This document shows, one piece after another, positions 54,552 through 63,504 of a stretch of 64,000 bases of DNA. Each line of letters begins with the position of its first letter. Within the stretch, counting starts at the first letter, position 1. A program made the translations under genes and the position numbers. The stretch is from Owenweeksia sp963758205. Its GTDB lineage: Bacteria > Bacteroidota > Bacteroidia > Flavobacteriales > Schleiferiaceae. The notes beneath the pieces were generated by a model. It did no database searches. It was not told where the DNA came from and saw only the letters and a list, made by a program, of their open reading frames with translations. The stretch lies in assembly GCA_963758205.1 (NCBI GenBank), contig CAVWUM010000002.1, positions 1,784,661 to 1,848,660 on the forward strand, read 5' to 3'.

Positions 54552-54581
54552 AAAAATCCTCACTGTAAAGTGGGGATTTTT
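54552..54581 (+). terminator. Hairpin terminator of secA
   Basis: AAAAATCCTCACT (54552-54564) pairs with AGTGGGGATTTTT (54569-54581) with one G-T pair, followed by T. It lies 8 bases after the secA stop. Confidence 0.85.
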
Positions 54582-54703
54582 TTATTGGATGATTTTAATG
54601 AGTGCGGGAACAATTAAGCCTTATTTCCATTAATTTAGGAGGAAATAACTCAAACCATCAATGCAGGCCGCAGGTTTGCGCTTGATAAAAAAATCACAAT
54701 CAC

Positions 54704-55168
54704 ATGAAAAAACTCTTATTGATCCCTTCGCTTTTTGCATTCGCATTATTGATGAACTCCTGTAAATCTACCATTACAGCAGAAAAGGTATTGAAGCAGG
54801 AGGAGAAAGCCAAGGAAGAACTTACTGATGCCCAGGAAGAAATGATAAAGCTGGCTCAAATGAAGGAACAATACTCGGTAGATGGAATACGCACCCAGGT
54901 TGATGAACTTAAAAAGCGCCAGAAGGCTATAAAAAAAGACATCAAAAAACTGGAAGATGTTTCAACGGATGCCGCAAAGGATGGTACCGGTGGGCTCGTT
55001 AAAAGTCTTGAAAAAGAAAGTGCCGATTTAAGTAAAAAGATTTCTGAACTTGAATCTATGCCAAAGGAAAACTGGGCACAGGCCATTGAAGCTATAAACC
55101 AGAATGTGGCAAACCTTGAGCAGCAAATTGCTACTATTACACAAAACCTCGATCGCTCAGAAGAATAG
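54704..55168 (+). CDS. Coiled-coil lipoprotein
   Basis: A 154-residue protein with a lipoprotein signal (MKKLLLIPSLFAFALLMNSC) and heptad-rich helical sequence throughout (for example VDELKKRQKAIKKDIKKLED and VANLEQQIATITQNLD). No catalytic motif. It is probably an envelope spacer or structural lipoprotein, an inference. A hairpin terminator follows at 55200-55224. Confidence 0.8.
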   Translation: MKKLLLIPSLFAFALLMNSCKSTITAEKVLKQEEKAKEELTDAQEEMIKLAQMKEQYSVDGIRTQVDELKKRQKAIKKDIKKLEDVSTDAAKDGTGGLVKSLEKESADLSKKISELESMPKENWAQAIEAINQNVANLEQQIATITQNLDRSEE

Positions 55169-55199
55169 GCTTTTACAAAGTATATCATACTTTTAGTAC

Positions 55200-55224
55200 A
55201 ACCCTGATGTTTATCGTCAGGGTT
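55200..55224 (+). terminator. Hairpin terminator
   Basis: AACCCTGA (55200-55207) pairs with TCAGGGTT (55217-55224), followed by a run of T, 31 bases past the lipoprotein stop. The remaining space to the sigma-factor gene holds nothing else recognised. Confidence 0.8.
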
Positions 55225-55386
55225 TTTTTATTTTAGTGATACCCTATACTATGGATTGACGGCCCCTCCCTTCACTTAAACACCTTGGGTTTGATCAATT
55301 TAAGTGCTACCCTAATTTATTTATCAAATTACAGGCAACGCTTTACATAACCGGGCGTCAATAAATCAGGTACATCGTATAACACA

Positions 55387-56007
55387 TTGAATTCTAAACC
55401 AGAACATAGCATCCGATTGGAAGATCTGGGAGGCCTTTTGCAACCAAAAGAATTCCTCTTGATAAACTCTGAGCAAGAACTTATTGCCGCATGCAGAGCC
55501 GGTAAGCGGGTTGCCCAGCGCAGGGTTTATGAGCTTTTTGCCGGTAAAATGGTAAATGTATGCCGCAGGTATGCCAAGGACTATGAGCAGGCGCAGGATT
55601 TTATGCATGATGGTTTTATTAAAGTCTTCCTCAATATGTCAAAGTTCAGAGGAGAATCTTCATTGGAAACCTGGATTACCCGGATTATGATAAACAATAG
55701 CATTTCGGCTATTAAAAAAGAAGTGCGCAAAGGAATTAAGGTAAATATTGACGATGTAAAGTTGAAGGACAGCGAAACCTTTGATTTTGAACTTGAGGAG
55801 AGACAATCAATATCCGCCAAACATGTATTTGAAACTTTAGATGAATTACCCATGGGGTACAAAACGGTGCTGAGCCTTTATATACTTGACGGATATACCC
55901 ACAAGGAGATTGGCGATCAGCTTGGTATATCAGAGGGTACCTCAAAAAGCCAGCTGGCTAAAGCCAAGAGATTATTAGCACAAAAACTGAAAGATAAATA
56001 CCAGTGA
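55387..56007 (+). CDS. ECF-type RNA polymerase sigma factor
   Basis: A 206-residue ECF sigma-70 factor: region 2 (FAGKMVNVCRRYAKDYEQAQ, DFMHDGFIKVFLNMSKFRGE, LETWITRIMINN) and region 4 (LPMGYKTVLSLYILDGYTHK, IGDQLGISEGTSKSQLAKAK). The first start is TTG at 55387; a later start is possible, since the first 27 residues are not family-like. Its stop overlaps the next gene as GTGA, which is the typical place of an anti-sigma gene. Confidence 0.92.
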   Translation: MNSKPEHSIRLEDLGGLLQPKEFLLINSEQELIAACRAGKRVAQRRVYELFAGKMVNVCRRYAKDYEQAQDFMHDGFIKVFLNMSKFRGESSLETWITRIMINNSISAIKKEVRKGIKVNIDDVKLKDSETFDFELEERQSISAKHVFETLDELPMGYKTVLSLYILDGYTHKEIGDQLGISEGTSKSQLAKAKRLLAQKLKDKYQ

Positions 56008-57761
56008 GCGAGGGGAAAAGAAATATGGAGGATTTCCTTAAGGATAAGTTGAGCGGGCTGGAAAGTAATTTTCAGGACGATTGGAATGTATTTGAGCAAA
56101 AGCTGGAGCGTGCCCTTTTCTTTAAAAGAATGAGGATAGGGGCTGCCTTGTCGTTATTTTTAATTGCTACCAGCATTGGCATTTTCGGTACCTCTTCTAT
56201 TGTAGATTTCAACAGCGCTGATGAAGCCCCGTTTGGTGTGTACACCGAAGAGGGCTTTGAAAGCTCAGGTTCAAAATCTGCCTGGGATGATTCTCAAAAA
56301 GCTATTGGTAATGAGGTAGTGTTTAATTCTAAAGAGGCCATTGTTTCTACTGCCAATAAAGAAAACATAATAGCGCCTGCTGCTCCCAAAACTATCACCA
56401 ATAAAACTGAATTTATACCAACAACACAGGCTGCATCAGGTAACTCTGCTATTGCAGATGCTGCCAATGCTAATGATAAAATAGAATCCTCCGGGCAGAA
56501 TCCTGAAGTTAATAATACTGATGAAGGCGATATTGCTACTGCAAATACAAATCAGGCCAAAGCCATTACAAATGACATTGATAGAGGAGAAGATGTTGGT
56601 GATGAAAGTGAGGATTTAAGCATTACTGGTGGGGAAGCAGATGCATTGGCCATAAATACTTCTCAGCCTAAGGAAGAATCGGCTACACCTGTTAATACCG
56701 CTGATGCAAAGCCGGCACAGGCCAATGCTAAACCCGTACAGGCTGATAATAACAGTTTTATAGTGCAGACCGGTTCTGAAAAACCTGCGGCCGGCAAATC
56801 TGCGTTTCAGCAAAGTTCAAACGAAAGTACTACAGCGGAACCGGAGGAAAATACCTCGTTTGCAATGGCAGAAGATAGCGAGGCTTCTACCGAGGTTTAT
56901 GGGATGGAACAACCCTTAGCCGTAAAAAACCTTAAACTGGACTTACCGGAAGTTGAACCATTCAGCGGAAATGAAGTGGGTGATTTGCAGGTAAGAATGC
57001 CCGTGCCAGCGTTCAGGATTAATGCACCGGAAAAAAAGAGACCGTTTATCAGTCCGCTCCAGAGCAAGTCTCTTTGGGAATACTCGCTTAAGGTATATCC
57101 AAACTTCACCTTCAGGAAGTTTAAAGTTGATGAAGAGAAATCAAACTATATACACAGAGATTTTGTGGACCAGGTACAGGCCAGCGAGAGTGGAGGCTTT
57201 AGCTTGAATATAGGCCTTGAGATAAGCCGCAGAATTGGTTTGGCTACTTACCTTAAGGGAGGTTTGGAATACATCAGCTATAACCACAGTGCCAACTTTG
57301 ATTTTACCAACTACCGCACGGCCAATATTGACCCGATTACCGGTGCTATTACCAACTACGCCTTTTTGGATGAGCCCAACCGTGTAGTGATTAACGATAA
57401 AAATACCTACCACTACCTCAACCTGCCTTTGAGTATTTCGTATCAACCCTGGGCAACTGACCATATAAGGCTAAACATGGAGGCAGGTGTAAGCTATATG
57501 TACTTTGTGGCTGCACGGGGAGCTTCTATTGATTACCGTACACTTGAAGTAATTGACCTTTCAGAAAGAGAGTTTAAAAACAGCCTGGGTTCTATAAGCC
57601 TTAAGGTAGGTGCCACCTATTACATTTCTCCACAGTTTAATTTAGGTTTTGAGCCAACCTTTGTTTACTTCACCAACACCATCTATTCTGATGATTACCC
57701 ATTTGAGGTAATTCCTTACTCCGTGGGGCTTAACCTCAAATTGCAGGTAAAATTAAACTAA
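56004..57761 (+). CDS. Inner-membrane/outer-barrel fusion, possible anti-sigma factor
   Basis: A 585-residue protein overlapping the sigma gene (GTG start at 56004; ATG at 56025 is the alternative). Residues 1-43 are a short cytoplasmic segment (EDFLKDKLSGLESNF, VFEQKLERALF), 44-64 a membrane helix (IGAALSLFLIATSIGIF), about 70-330 a low-complexity Ala/Asn/Glu/Thr linker, and about 345-585 a beta-strand-rich region (FSLNIGLEISRRIG, ATYLKGGLEYI, YLNLPLSISYQPW, VGLNLKLQVKLN) like a PorT/OMP barrel. It could bind sigma in the cytoplasm and sense the outer membrane; that role is inferred from its partner, not from a known anti-sigma motif. Confidence 0.75.
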   Translation: MSEGKRNMEDFLKDKLSGLESNFQDDWNVFEQKLERALFFKRMRIGAALSLFLIATSIGIFGTSSIVDFNSADEAPFGVYTEEGFESSGSKSAWDDSQKAIGNEVVFNSKEAIVSTANKENIIAPAAPKTITNKTEFIPTTQAASGNSAIADAANANDKIESSGQNPEVNNTDEGDIATANTNQAKAITNDIDRGEDVGDESEDLSITGGEADALAINTSQPKEESATPVNTADAKPAQANAKPVQADNNSFIVQTGSEKPAAGKSAFQQSSNESTTAEPEENTSFAMAEDSEASTEVYGMEQPLAVKNLKLDLPEVEPFSGNEVGDLQVRMPVPAFRINAPEKKRPFISPLQSKSLWEYSLKVYPNFTFRKFKVDEEKSNYIHRDFVDQVQASESGGFSLNIGLEISRRIGLATYLKGGLEYISYNHSANFDFTNYRTANIDPITGAITNYAFLDEPNRVVINDKNTYHYLNLPLSISYQPWATDHIRLNMEAGVSYMYFVAARGASIDYRTLEVIDLSEREFKNSLGSISLKVGATYYISPQFNLGFEPTFVYFTNTIYSDDYPFEVIPYSVGLNLKLQVKLN

Positions 57762-58636
57762 GCCTGTTCAGGAGATTCCAGTTTCATAGCCTTTGGGTTA
57801 AGGCTGAAGTACACCCCACATAAAGATACCAGTGCTGTAATGGCGTAAAATGACAGGCTGATGCTCATGGCCAGTGCCGGGTTCAGGTTCAGCATTTCGG
57901 CCATATAATACATGGCTACCTCACGTGCGCCCAGCCCACCTAATGAAATAGGCAGCATAGCAGCAATAGACGAAACCAGGAAGAGCATTACATATTCCAG
58001 GATATAATCCGTTTGGCCCAAAGCCAAAAGCAATGCGGTGGCAATGGCCACCTGGCCGAACTGAAACAGCATAGACCACCCTAGTACTTTGGTATAGATA
58101 CTCACAAATTGGGGAAATATCCATTTTACCAAGAGGCGCCCTATTAGCGGAGCTAAAATTAATATGGCTGCTGCCGAATAGTAATAGTAGTCAGGGATAT
58201 CCAGAAAAAAGCTACCGATAGATAGTATGAAGAATATAGCGGCCAGCCCCCCGAGCCTGTCCAGTATCATTATCAGGGTTAATGATTTTATGGATTTTCC
58301 ATGTGATTTGCGGAGCAGGTAAACCTTATAACCATCACCACCTGCACCTCCCGGAAGGAAAAGGTTGTAATACATACCCAGCCATTGCAGTTTAATATTG
58401 GTCCAGGTGCTAAGCCGTATTTCAGAAGTATCAAGAAAAAGCTTTAAGCGATAAACTGAGGCCAGTTTTGATATAAGAAATAAAAGAACGGCTAACAGTA
58501 TAAACCCGATGGAAGCGGACTGCCAGGTAGCCCTTAATTCCGCCCAATCTACTTTGGTAAAAACAAACCATAACGCCAGCCCTGAGAGCCCCAGTTTAAA
58601 AACGTACTTGGCAATCTGCTTTGTTGTTTTATTCAA
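57758..58636 (-). CDS. Flippase-like (LPG synthase TM region-like) membrane protein
   Basis: A 292-residue protein with about eight membrane helices and the UPF0104 family features: LGLSGLALWFVFTKVDWAEL, LFLPGGAGGDGYKVYLLRKS, MILDRLGGLAAIF and MLPISLGGLGAREVAMYYMA. It resembles the membrane region of lysylphosphatidylglycerol synthase and probably moves a lipid. Its stop overlaps that of the convergent barrel gene (CTAA). Confidence 0.87.
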   Translation of the reverse strand: MNKTTKQIAKYVFKLGLSGLALWFVFTKVDWAELRATWQSASIGFILLAVLLFLISKLASVYRLKLFLDTSEIRLSTWTNIKLQWLGMYYNLFLPGGAGGDGYKVYLLRKSHGKSIKSLTLIMILDRLGGLAAIFFILSIGSFFLDIPDYYYYSAAAILILAPLIGRLLVKWIFPQFVSIYTKVLGWSMLFQFGQVAIATALLLALGQTDYILEYVMLFLVSSIAAMLPISLGGLGAREVAMYYMAEMLNLNPALAMSISLSFYAITALVSLCGVYFSLNPKAMKLESPEQA

Positions 58637-58767
58637 AAGGTGGGCTGGTTTAAGCTTTAAATATTATGGATTCCGAAGGTATAAAATCAATCCCGCAAAG
58701 GTAAGTTGTGGCTTGTGCTAAATAAATACCCCTGTAACTAATATTGCCAGATGGTGTAAAAAGCAAA

Positions 58768-58796
58768 AGCCCGCCACATTTTAATATGGACGGGCT
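58768..58796 (-). terminator. Hairpin terminator of the LamG/T9SS gene
   Basis: AGCCCG (58768-58773) pairs with CGGGCT (58791-58796), continued by CC/GG and A/T pairs with one bulge; on the minus strand it is followed by TTTTGCTTTTT. Confidence 0.65.
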
Positions 58797-58816
58797 ATGC
58801 CGGTTAGCTTCGTAAC

Positions 58817-60190
58817 TTACTCCACGATCAATTTTTTTCTGATTTTTTCGCCCTTCGTAATTATCTCTACCACATAAACTCCTGTTGGAAGTGACTGCAG
58901 GTTAAACTCTACTTCAGGTGAGTCAAAATCGGATTTTGCTAATAATAATGTACCTGTAGAAGTATAAATTAAAACCTCTGCCTGATCAGTCAATAGTGCG
59001 CTGCTTACAGTTATTTTTCCCTGTGAGGGATTTGGGAAAATATCCACTGTAGTGTTACTCCACTCGCCAAGGCTAATGTCATTTATCAGCTTATAGCAAT
59101 CCGAGGTATCTACGCAACCCGGGCTTGAGAGCACCACTGCATAGCTCCTGGTGGTATCAGTGGGCATAAAGCTTTGCGATGTTTTACCACTGAGTTTTAT
59201 ATAAGGTGTTCCACACATTAGCCATTGGTATGCCACTCCGCTTTTATTAGCCGTAAGGGTAGTTGTGGTTCGTGAAACGGAAAGATCAAGTTGATTTACA
59301 GTGAGGTTTATGGTTATGATGGAGTCGCAGCCGGATGAGCCCATTAGGGTATCTACATACGTTCCAGTGCTGTCATAGGTATTGCCGGCCGGTGAGAGAT
59401 AGCTGTTGCAGGCTGTTTGGGTAATGGAAGTGCTACTGTTGCTCCCGGTAACGGCCAGCGCGCTGGGCGCTGCAACCCAGTTGGAGCCTGTTCCCGATAA
59501 GGTAAAACCCTGAAGGGTTCCGTTATTATTGTTGCCTGAGCGATCGGGTAGGGTAGTAACGGCTGTGTTATTACCACCAGCTGTGCCCTGGTTAAACTTA
59601 TAATAAGCCACCAGTCCTGGCTCCGTACCACAAAATTCCGTGTTTCTGTCGGCCGCTATTTGAGCTGCGGAGCGCGCCACATTCCAAATCCTCACCTCGT
59701 CAATATCGCCATCAAAGTAATTTACGCCATCATTTCTGCGGCCAATTACAACAGGTGTTACTGATGAGGTATTTACCGGAATGGTAAGATTGCCCTGCAT
59801 ATTAAGAGCCCCGTCAATATAAAGCTTTAGGGTATTGCTACTGAGCGCAGGATTGAAAACTACAGCTACATGGTGCCAAAGTCCATCGTTTACGGCTGTG
59901 GTGCAGGGAATGCCATTACCACCTACTTCCAATCTAAGCGAATTATTTTGAAGTACACACATGGTAAAACGGGTGCCCAATGGCATACTGCCCCAATCCA
60001 CAATTACGTTTTGGTTGCCGGAAGTAATGGCCGTGGTCCTTATCCATGCTTCCACTGTGCGGGCAGCGTTGCCACTTACCCCTGGAGATGTAGTAGTAAC
60101 ATAATCATCGGTACCATCAAAGTTTAGTGCGTTTTGGCTATAAAGAGTTGTACTTATTATAGCCACAATCAGGAGTAATCCTTTTTTCAT
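58817..60190 (-). CDS. LamG-domain protein with type IX secretion sorting signal
   Basis: A 457-residue secreted protein. The signal peptide (to SQNALNF) is followed by a LamG/concanavalin-like domain (about 20-200: FDGTDDYVTTTS, VEAWIRTTAI, GLWHHVAVVFN and DGDIDEVRIWNVARS), a linker, and a C-terminal T9SS type A sorting domain (VDIFPNPSQGKITV, LPTGVYVVEI, final KKLIVE). It is exported across the outer membrane by the Por system and may bind carbohydrate. Confidence 0.93.
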   Translation of the reverse strand: MKKGLLLIVAIISTTLYSQNALNFDGTDDYVTTTSPGVSGNAARTVEAWIRTTAITSGNQNVIVDWGSMPLGTRFTMCVLQNNSLRLEVGGNGIPCTTAVNDGLWHHVAVVFNPALSSNTLKLYIDGALNMQGNLTIPVNTSSVTPVVIGRRNDGVNYFDGDIDEVRIWNVARSAAQIAADRNTEFCGTEPGLVAYYKFNQGTAGGNNTAVTTLPDRSGNNNNGTLQGFTLSGTGSNWVAAPSALAVTGSNSSTSITQTACNSYLSPAGNTYDSTGTYVDTLMGSSGCDSIITINLTVNQLDLSVSRTTTTLTANKSGVAYQWLMCGTPYIKLSGKTSQSFMPTDTTRSYAVVLSSPGCVDTSDCYKLINDISLGEWSNTTVDIFPNPSQGKITVSSALLTDQAEVLIYTSTGTLLLAKSDFDSPEVEFNLQSLPTGVYVVEIITKGEKIRKKLIVE

Positions 60191-60364
60191 ATAAGTGAAG
60201 CTTGGTTTAGTTGATTACCAGCAAAATTAGAATAGTGCAAGCACATATCAACCAATAGTATAGCACTTTAGCTATGCGCGAATAATGATAATGCCCTACG
60301 GGCCAGGTTTAAACCCCTTTCTTCGCGGCTGATTCTATTGCTCTAAATGTCAACCATTCAACCA

Positions 60365-60392
60365 TTGGCCTGTTTAATGATCAATACTTTTG
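60365..60392 (+). promoter_or_regulatory. Possible promoter of the DUF547 gene
   Basis: TTG (60365-60367) and TACTTTTG (60385-60392) with a 17-base spacer, 43 bases upstream of the DUF547 start. Spacer is short for the consensus. Confidence 0.4.
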
Positions 60393-60435
60393 AAGAGATT
60401 TTACGTAAGTATTGGCAAGACCATAAAAACAAATT

Positions 60436-61191
60436 ATGAAAAGACTAACATTTTTAGCATTAGCTATAACATTGAGCTTTAGCCTGCCAGCGCAGGATTT
60501 TATTGATGCCTCACAGGGCCTTTTAAAAGCCATGAGGGCAACGGATACCAAGGAAGCCAAAAAGTATGTAGAGATTATCGCCAATGGCGATCCGGCAAAA
60601 TTTAAACAGCAAATAAATACCCAGCAGGAAAAACTGGCTTTTTGGATTAATACCTACAACGGTTTAATTCAATATAAGCTTACACTAAACCCTGAGTTGT
60701 TTGATGACAGAGGCGACTTTTTCAGTGATGACCTGGTAACTATACTTGGTAAAAAAACCAGTTTTGACCAAATGGAGCATGGCGTGCTTAGGCGCGGAAC
60801 CTCCAAGTATTCCAAAGGCTATTTTAAAAATCCTTTTAGGGATGACTGGTATGAGCAATACCAGGTGGATAAAATTGACTGGAGGATACACTTTGCACTT
60901 AACTGTGGAGCCAGCAGTTGCCCACCCGTTCGAATTTATGATGATGCCACTATCTATAAGCAACTGAACGCCAGCTCCATTGCCTATCTGGATAGCCAGG
61001 TAAAGTATAACAAAAGTGAAAACGAGGTGTACGCCCCAAAGCTTATGGATTGGTTTAGTGGCGACTTTGGAGGCTCAGACCAGGTGTTGAAAATACTGAA
61101 AACCAATGGCTACATTCCCAATACGGATGTTGACCTTGAGTTTAATGATTACGACTGGACCTTAAAGCTGGGAACTTTTTATAAAGATTAA
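60436..61191 (+). CDS. DUF547 protein
   Basis: A 251-residue exported protein (signal to SLPAQ) of the DUF547 family: KLAFWINTYNGLIQYKL, LDDRGDFFSDDLV-type region, EHGVLRRGTSKYSKG and IHFALNCGASSCPPVRIYDD. The conserved Cys and His (HFALNCGASSCPP) suggest an enzyme fold (papain-like) but the function is unknown. The short palindrome at 61194 follows right after the stop. Confidence 0.88.
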   Translation: MKRLTFLALAITLSFSLPAQDFIDASQGLLKAMRATDTKEAKKYVEIIANGDPAKFKQQINTQQEKLAFWINTYNGLIQYKLTLNPELFDDRGDFFSDDLVTILGKKTSFDQMEHGVLRRGTSKYSKGYFKNPFRDDWYEQYQVDKIDWRIHFALNCGASSCPPVRIYDDATIYKQLNASSIAYLDSQVKYNKSENEVYAPKLMDWFSGDFGGSDQVLKILKTNGYIPNTDVDLEFNDYDWTLKLGTFYKD

Positions 61192-61193
61192 TA

Positions 61194-61220
61194 GCCCCCT
61201 TTAGTCCCCCAAAAGGGGGA
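61194..61220. repeat. Single G/C-rich palindrome (half element)
   Basis: GCCCCCTTTAGTCCCCCAAA and then AGGGGGA: one arm of the dispersed element family with its hairpin TCCCCCAAAAGGGGGA (61205-61220) but no partner arm. It starts two bases after the DUF547 stop. Confidence 0.55.
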
Positions 61221-61243
61221 AATAAAAAAGGAATTAAATAGCT

Positions 61244-62392
61244 CTATTTAATCTTCGACAATAAAGACCCTGCCTCGCGCAGGGTTTTTTCGTTTTTGGC
61301 AAAGCAAAAACGCAGCACTTTATTTTCCTGCGGTATATGGTAAAATACGCTTAGTGGAATAGAAGCCACACCATGCTTTATGGTTAGCTCCTTGGCGTAG
61401 TCCACTTCATTTTTATCGCTTAGCGCGGAATAATCCAGCAATTGAAAATAGGTGCCCTCAGAGTGTAGTGGTTTAAACCCGCTGTCTTTTACCGAATCCA
61501 GAAATACATCCCTCAAACCCTCATACATAGCCGATATCTGAATATTCTTTTCATTGGCCAGGTAATCGGCCATAGCATATTGTATGGGAGTGTTTACGCT
61601 GAACACCATGTACTGGTGCAACTTTCTGAATTCCGCCATTAAAAATTCCGGGGCGGCACAGTAGCCCATCTTCCAGCCGGTAACGTGCAATGTTTTGCCA
61701 AATGAGCCTACCTTAAAGCTACGCTCTACCAAATGGGGGTAGCTGGAGATAGAATGATGTTTTTCATTACCAAACACAATGTTTTCATACACCTCATCAG
61801 CCAGTATAAGTATGTTGGATGCCTTTACCAGCTCTTCCAGTTGCAGCAGGTCGCTGTGCTTTAAAACCGTGGCCGAAGGGTTATGCGGTGTATTAATGAT
61901 GATAAGCTTGGTGCGGTGGGTAATTTGCTTTTTAAAGGCTTCCCAGTTTATGCTGTAATCAGGATAATGCAATTGCACAAAAATGGGTACGCCACCATTC
62001 AGCTCCACCATTGGGGCGTAGCAATCGTAAGCGGGGGTAAAAATTATTACCTCGTCACCCTCACGTACTACAGCGCTTATGGCAGTAGCAATGGCCTGGG
62101 TGGCACCATGGGTTATGGTGATTTCCGTATCGGCATTATAGCGATGGCCACTTTGCTTAAACAGTAATTCGCTCATTACATCCCGCAAAGGCTTAATGCC
62201 GGGCATGGGTGCGTATTGGTTCCAGCCTTTTTTCATGTAATGCTCTACCAGGTTCAGCAATATCGGGTCGGCATGAAAATCCGGGAAACCCTGGGATAGG
62301 TTAATGGCATTATGCTCAGCCGCCAGGTTAGACATTACCGAAAATATAGTGGCAGAGGTATGAGGAAGTTTACTCTTAATATTGTTGAACAT
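61244..62392 (-). CDS. Methionine aminotransferase (YbdL-like, PLP class I)
   Basis: A 382-residue PLP aminotransferase: NAINLSQGFPDFHADP, YAPMPGIKPLRDV, ITHGATQAIATAISAVV, LIIINTPHNPSATV, the PLP lysine in GSFGKTLHVTGWKMGYC, and RFCFAKNEKTL. It closely matches the YbdL group that prefers methionine. Substrate is family-based. Confidence 0.9.
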   Translation of the reverse strand: MFNNIKSKLPHTSATIFSVMSNLAAEHNAINLSQGFPDFHADPILLNLVEHYMKKGWNQYAPMPGIKPLRDVMSELLFKQSGHRYNADTEITITHGATQAIATAISAVVREGDEVIIFTPAYDCYAPMVELNGGVPIFVQLHYPDYSINWEAFKKQITHRTKLIIINTPHNPSATVLKHSDLLQLEELVKASNILILADEVYENIVFGNEKHHSISSYPHLVERSFKVGSFGKTLHVTGWKMGYCAAPEFLMAEFRKLHQYMVFSVNTPIQYAMADYLANEKNIQISAMYEGLRDVFLDSVKDSGFKPLHSEGTYFQLLDYSALSDKNEVDYAKELTIKHGVASIPLSVFYHIPQENKVLRFCFAKNEKTLREAGSLLSKIK

Positions 62393-62618
62393 AGGATGGG
62401 TTAATTAGCCTGTAGGCTGATTGCTGGCAAAACGGCATAAAGCGGGTAATTGTTTGCCGTGTACAATTAGGATTTCACCTGCAATAAAACCTCTTTCCGG
62501 GGTTGGTGGAGTGGAGGTATAAGCCGAATCAAGTATTAAAGTTTTCGGCCGCTAAAATAGGGTTTTGGATGCATTTGCTGTTGAAGCGAGGCGTTAAATA
62601 CTTTTTGTAGGAGCTAGG

Positions 62619-63353
62619 TTACAACCTGTAACCAAGACCAAGCTGAAGCGTAAGGATGTTGGTAGTTGGCTTTTGGTTCAGGTTGTAATAATCAGGATAA
62701 CTATCGTACAGATAAAGTATGCGGGTATATTTTGCCTCTAATGAGAGCATGAAGCCCCATAAAAGGTGCTGCTGTAGCCGCGTACCTAAGCTCAGTCCAA
62801 AATCGTTATGTATGGCGGATGCCATACCGCTATGAAAATTAAAGGGTACTACTGTAATTCGTTCATGTCCCGTTCGGTAGTTCAAATCGGCTAACGCCAA
62901 TATATCCAGGCTGGAGTAGCTTAGCAAACGATAACTGTAGCCCGCGGTAAACATGGTGTACATCCGCTGATTAACCTCGCCAACAGCAAAAGCATTATTG
63001 GGCCGGGTGTAATTGATGCCATAATGATAAGCACCAAGGCGGATGCCATGATTAATATTGATAGCCCGGCTGTACTGAAGGCCTACGGTGGCGGGAAGTT
63101 CCTTTCCGATAATTTCACCATTGCGGTTTTTTTCATCTACCAATAGCCCCCAATTGGTGTTTGATCCATCAAAAAAGTGACATATCGGAACAAATATTTC
63201 AAACTGATTCTTTTTGGATTTTTTAGCCTCTTGAGCACAGCAGTTCTCAGCAAACATCAGGGAAAGTAAAAGACCAAAAGTGATTATGGTATTATGTATG
63301 GGAATTATACAGTTTGGGAAAACCCCAGATACCTTATGCTCAAGACTTTGCAT
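62619..63353 (-). CDS. Outer-membrane barrel-like protein, unknown
   Basis: A 244-residue protein with a hydrophobic N-terminal segment (TIITFGLLLSLMFAENCCAQ), then strand-alternating sequence (VGLQYSRAININHGIRLGAY, LSLGTRLQQHLLWGFMLSLE) ending LQLGLGYRL, as in small outer-membrane barrels. The start may be further in, at a later Met near the signal segment. No family is recognised. Confidence 0.68.
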   Translation of the reverse strand: MQSLEHKVSGVFPNCIIPIHNTIITFGLLLSLMFAENCCAQEAKKSKKNQFEIFVPICHFFDGSNTNWGLLVDEKNRNGEIIGKELPATVGLQYSRAININHGIRLGAYHYGINYTRPNNAFAVGEVNQRMYTMFTAGYSYRLLSYSSLDILALADLNYRTGHERITVVPFNFHSGMASAIHNDFGLSLGTRLQQHLLWGFMLSLEAKYTRILYLYDSYPDYYNLNQKPTTNILTLQLGLGYRL

Positions 63354-63504
63354 CGAGAAGTGGCATATTAAAATTCAGTGCCTTGGATTGTTGGCTATTG
63401 CTAATCTAAAAAATCATATTGCTTTAAAATAATCGTTTAACCACTATTTACAATCTACCGCTTTTAAAGCCTCTGCTCTTTGTAATTTCACCGAAAATTT
63501 AGAA

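Noticed and set aside
61205..61220. The hairpin after the DUF547 gene as an intrinsic terminator
   Set aside because: The hairpin is followed by A-rich, not T-rich, sequence on the plus strand and belongs to the palindromic repeat family.
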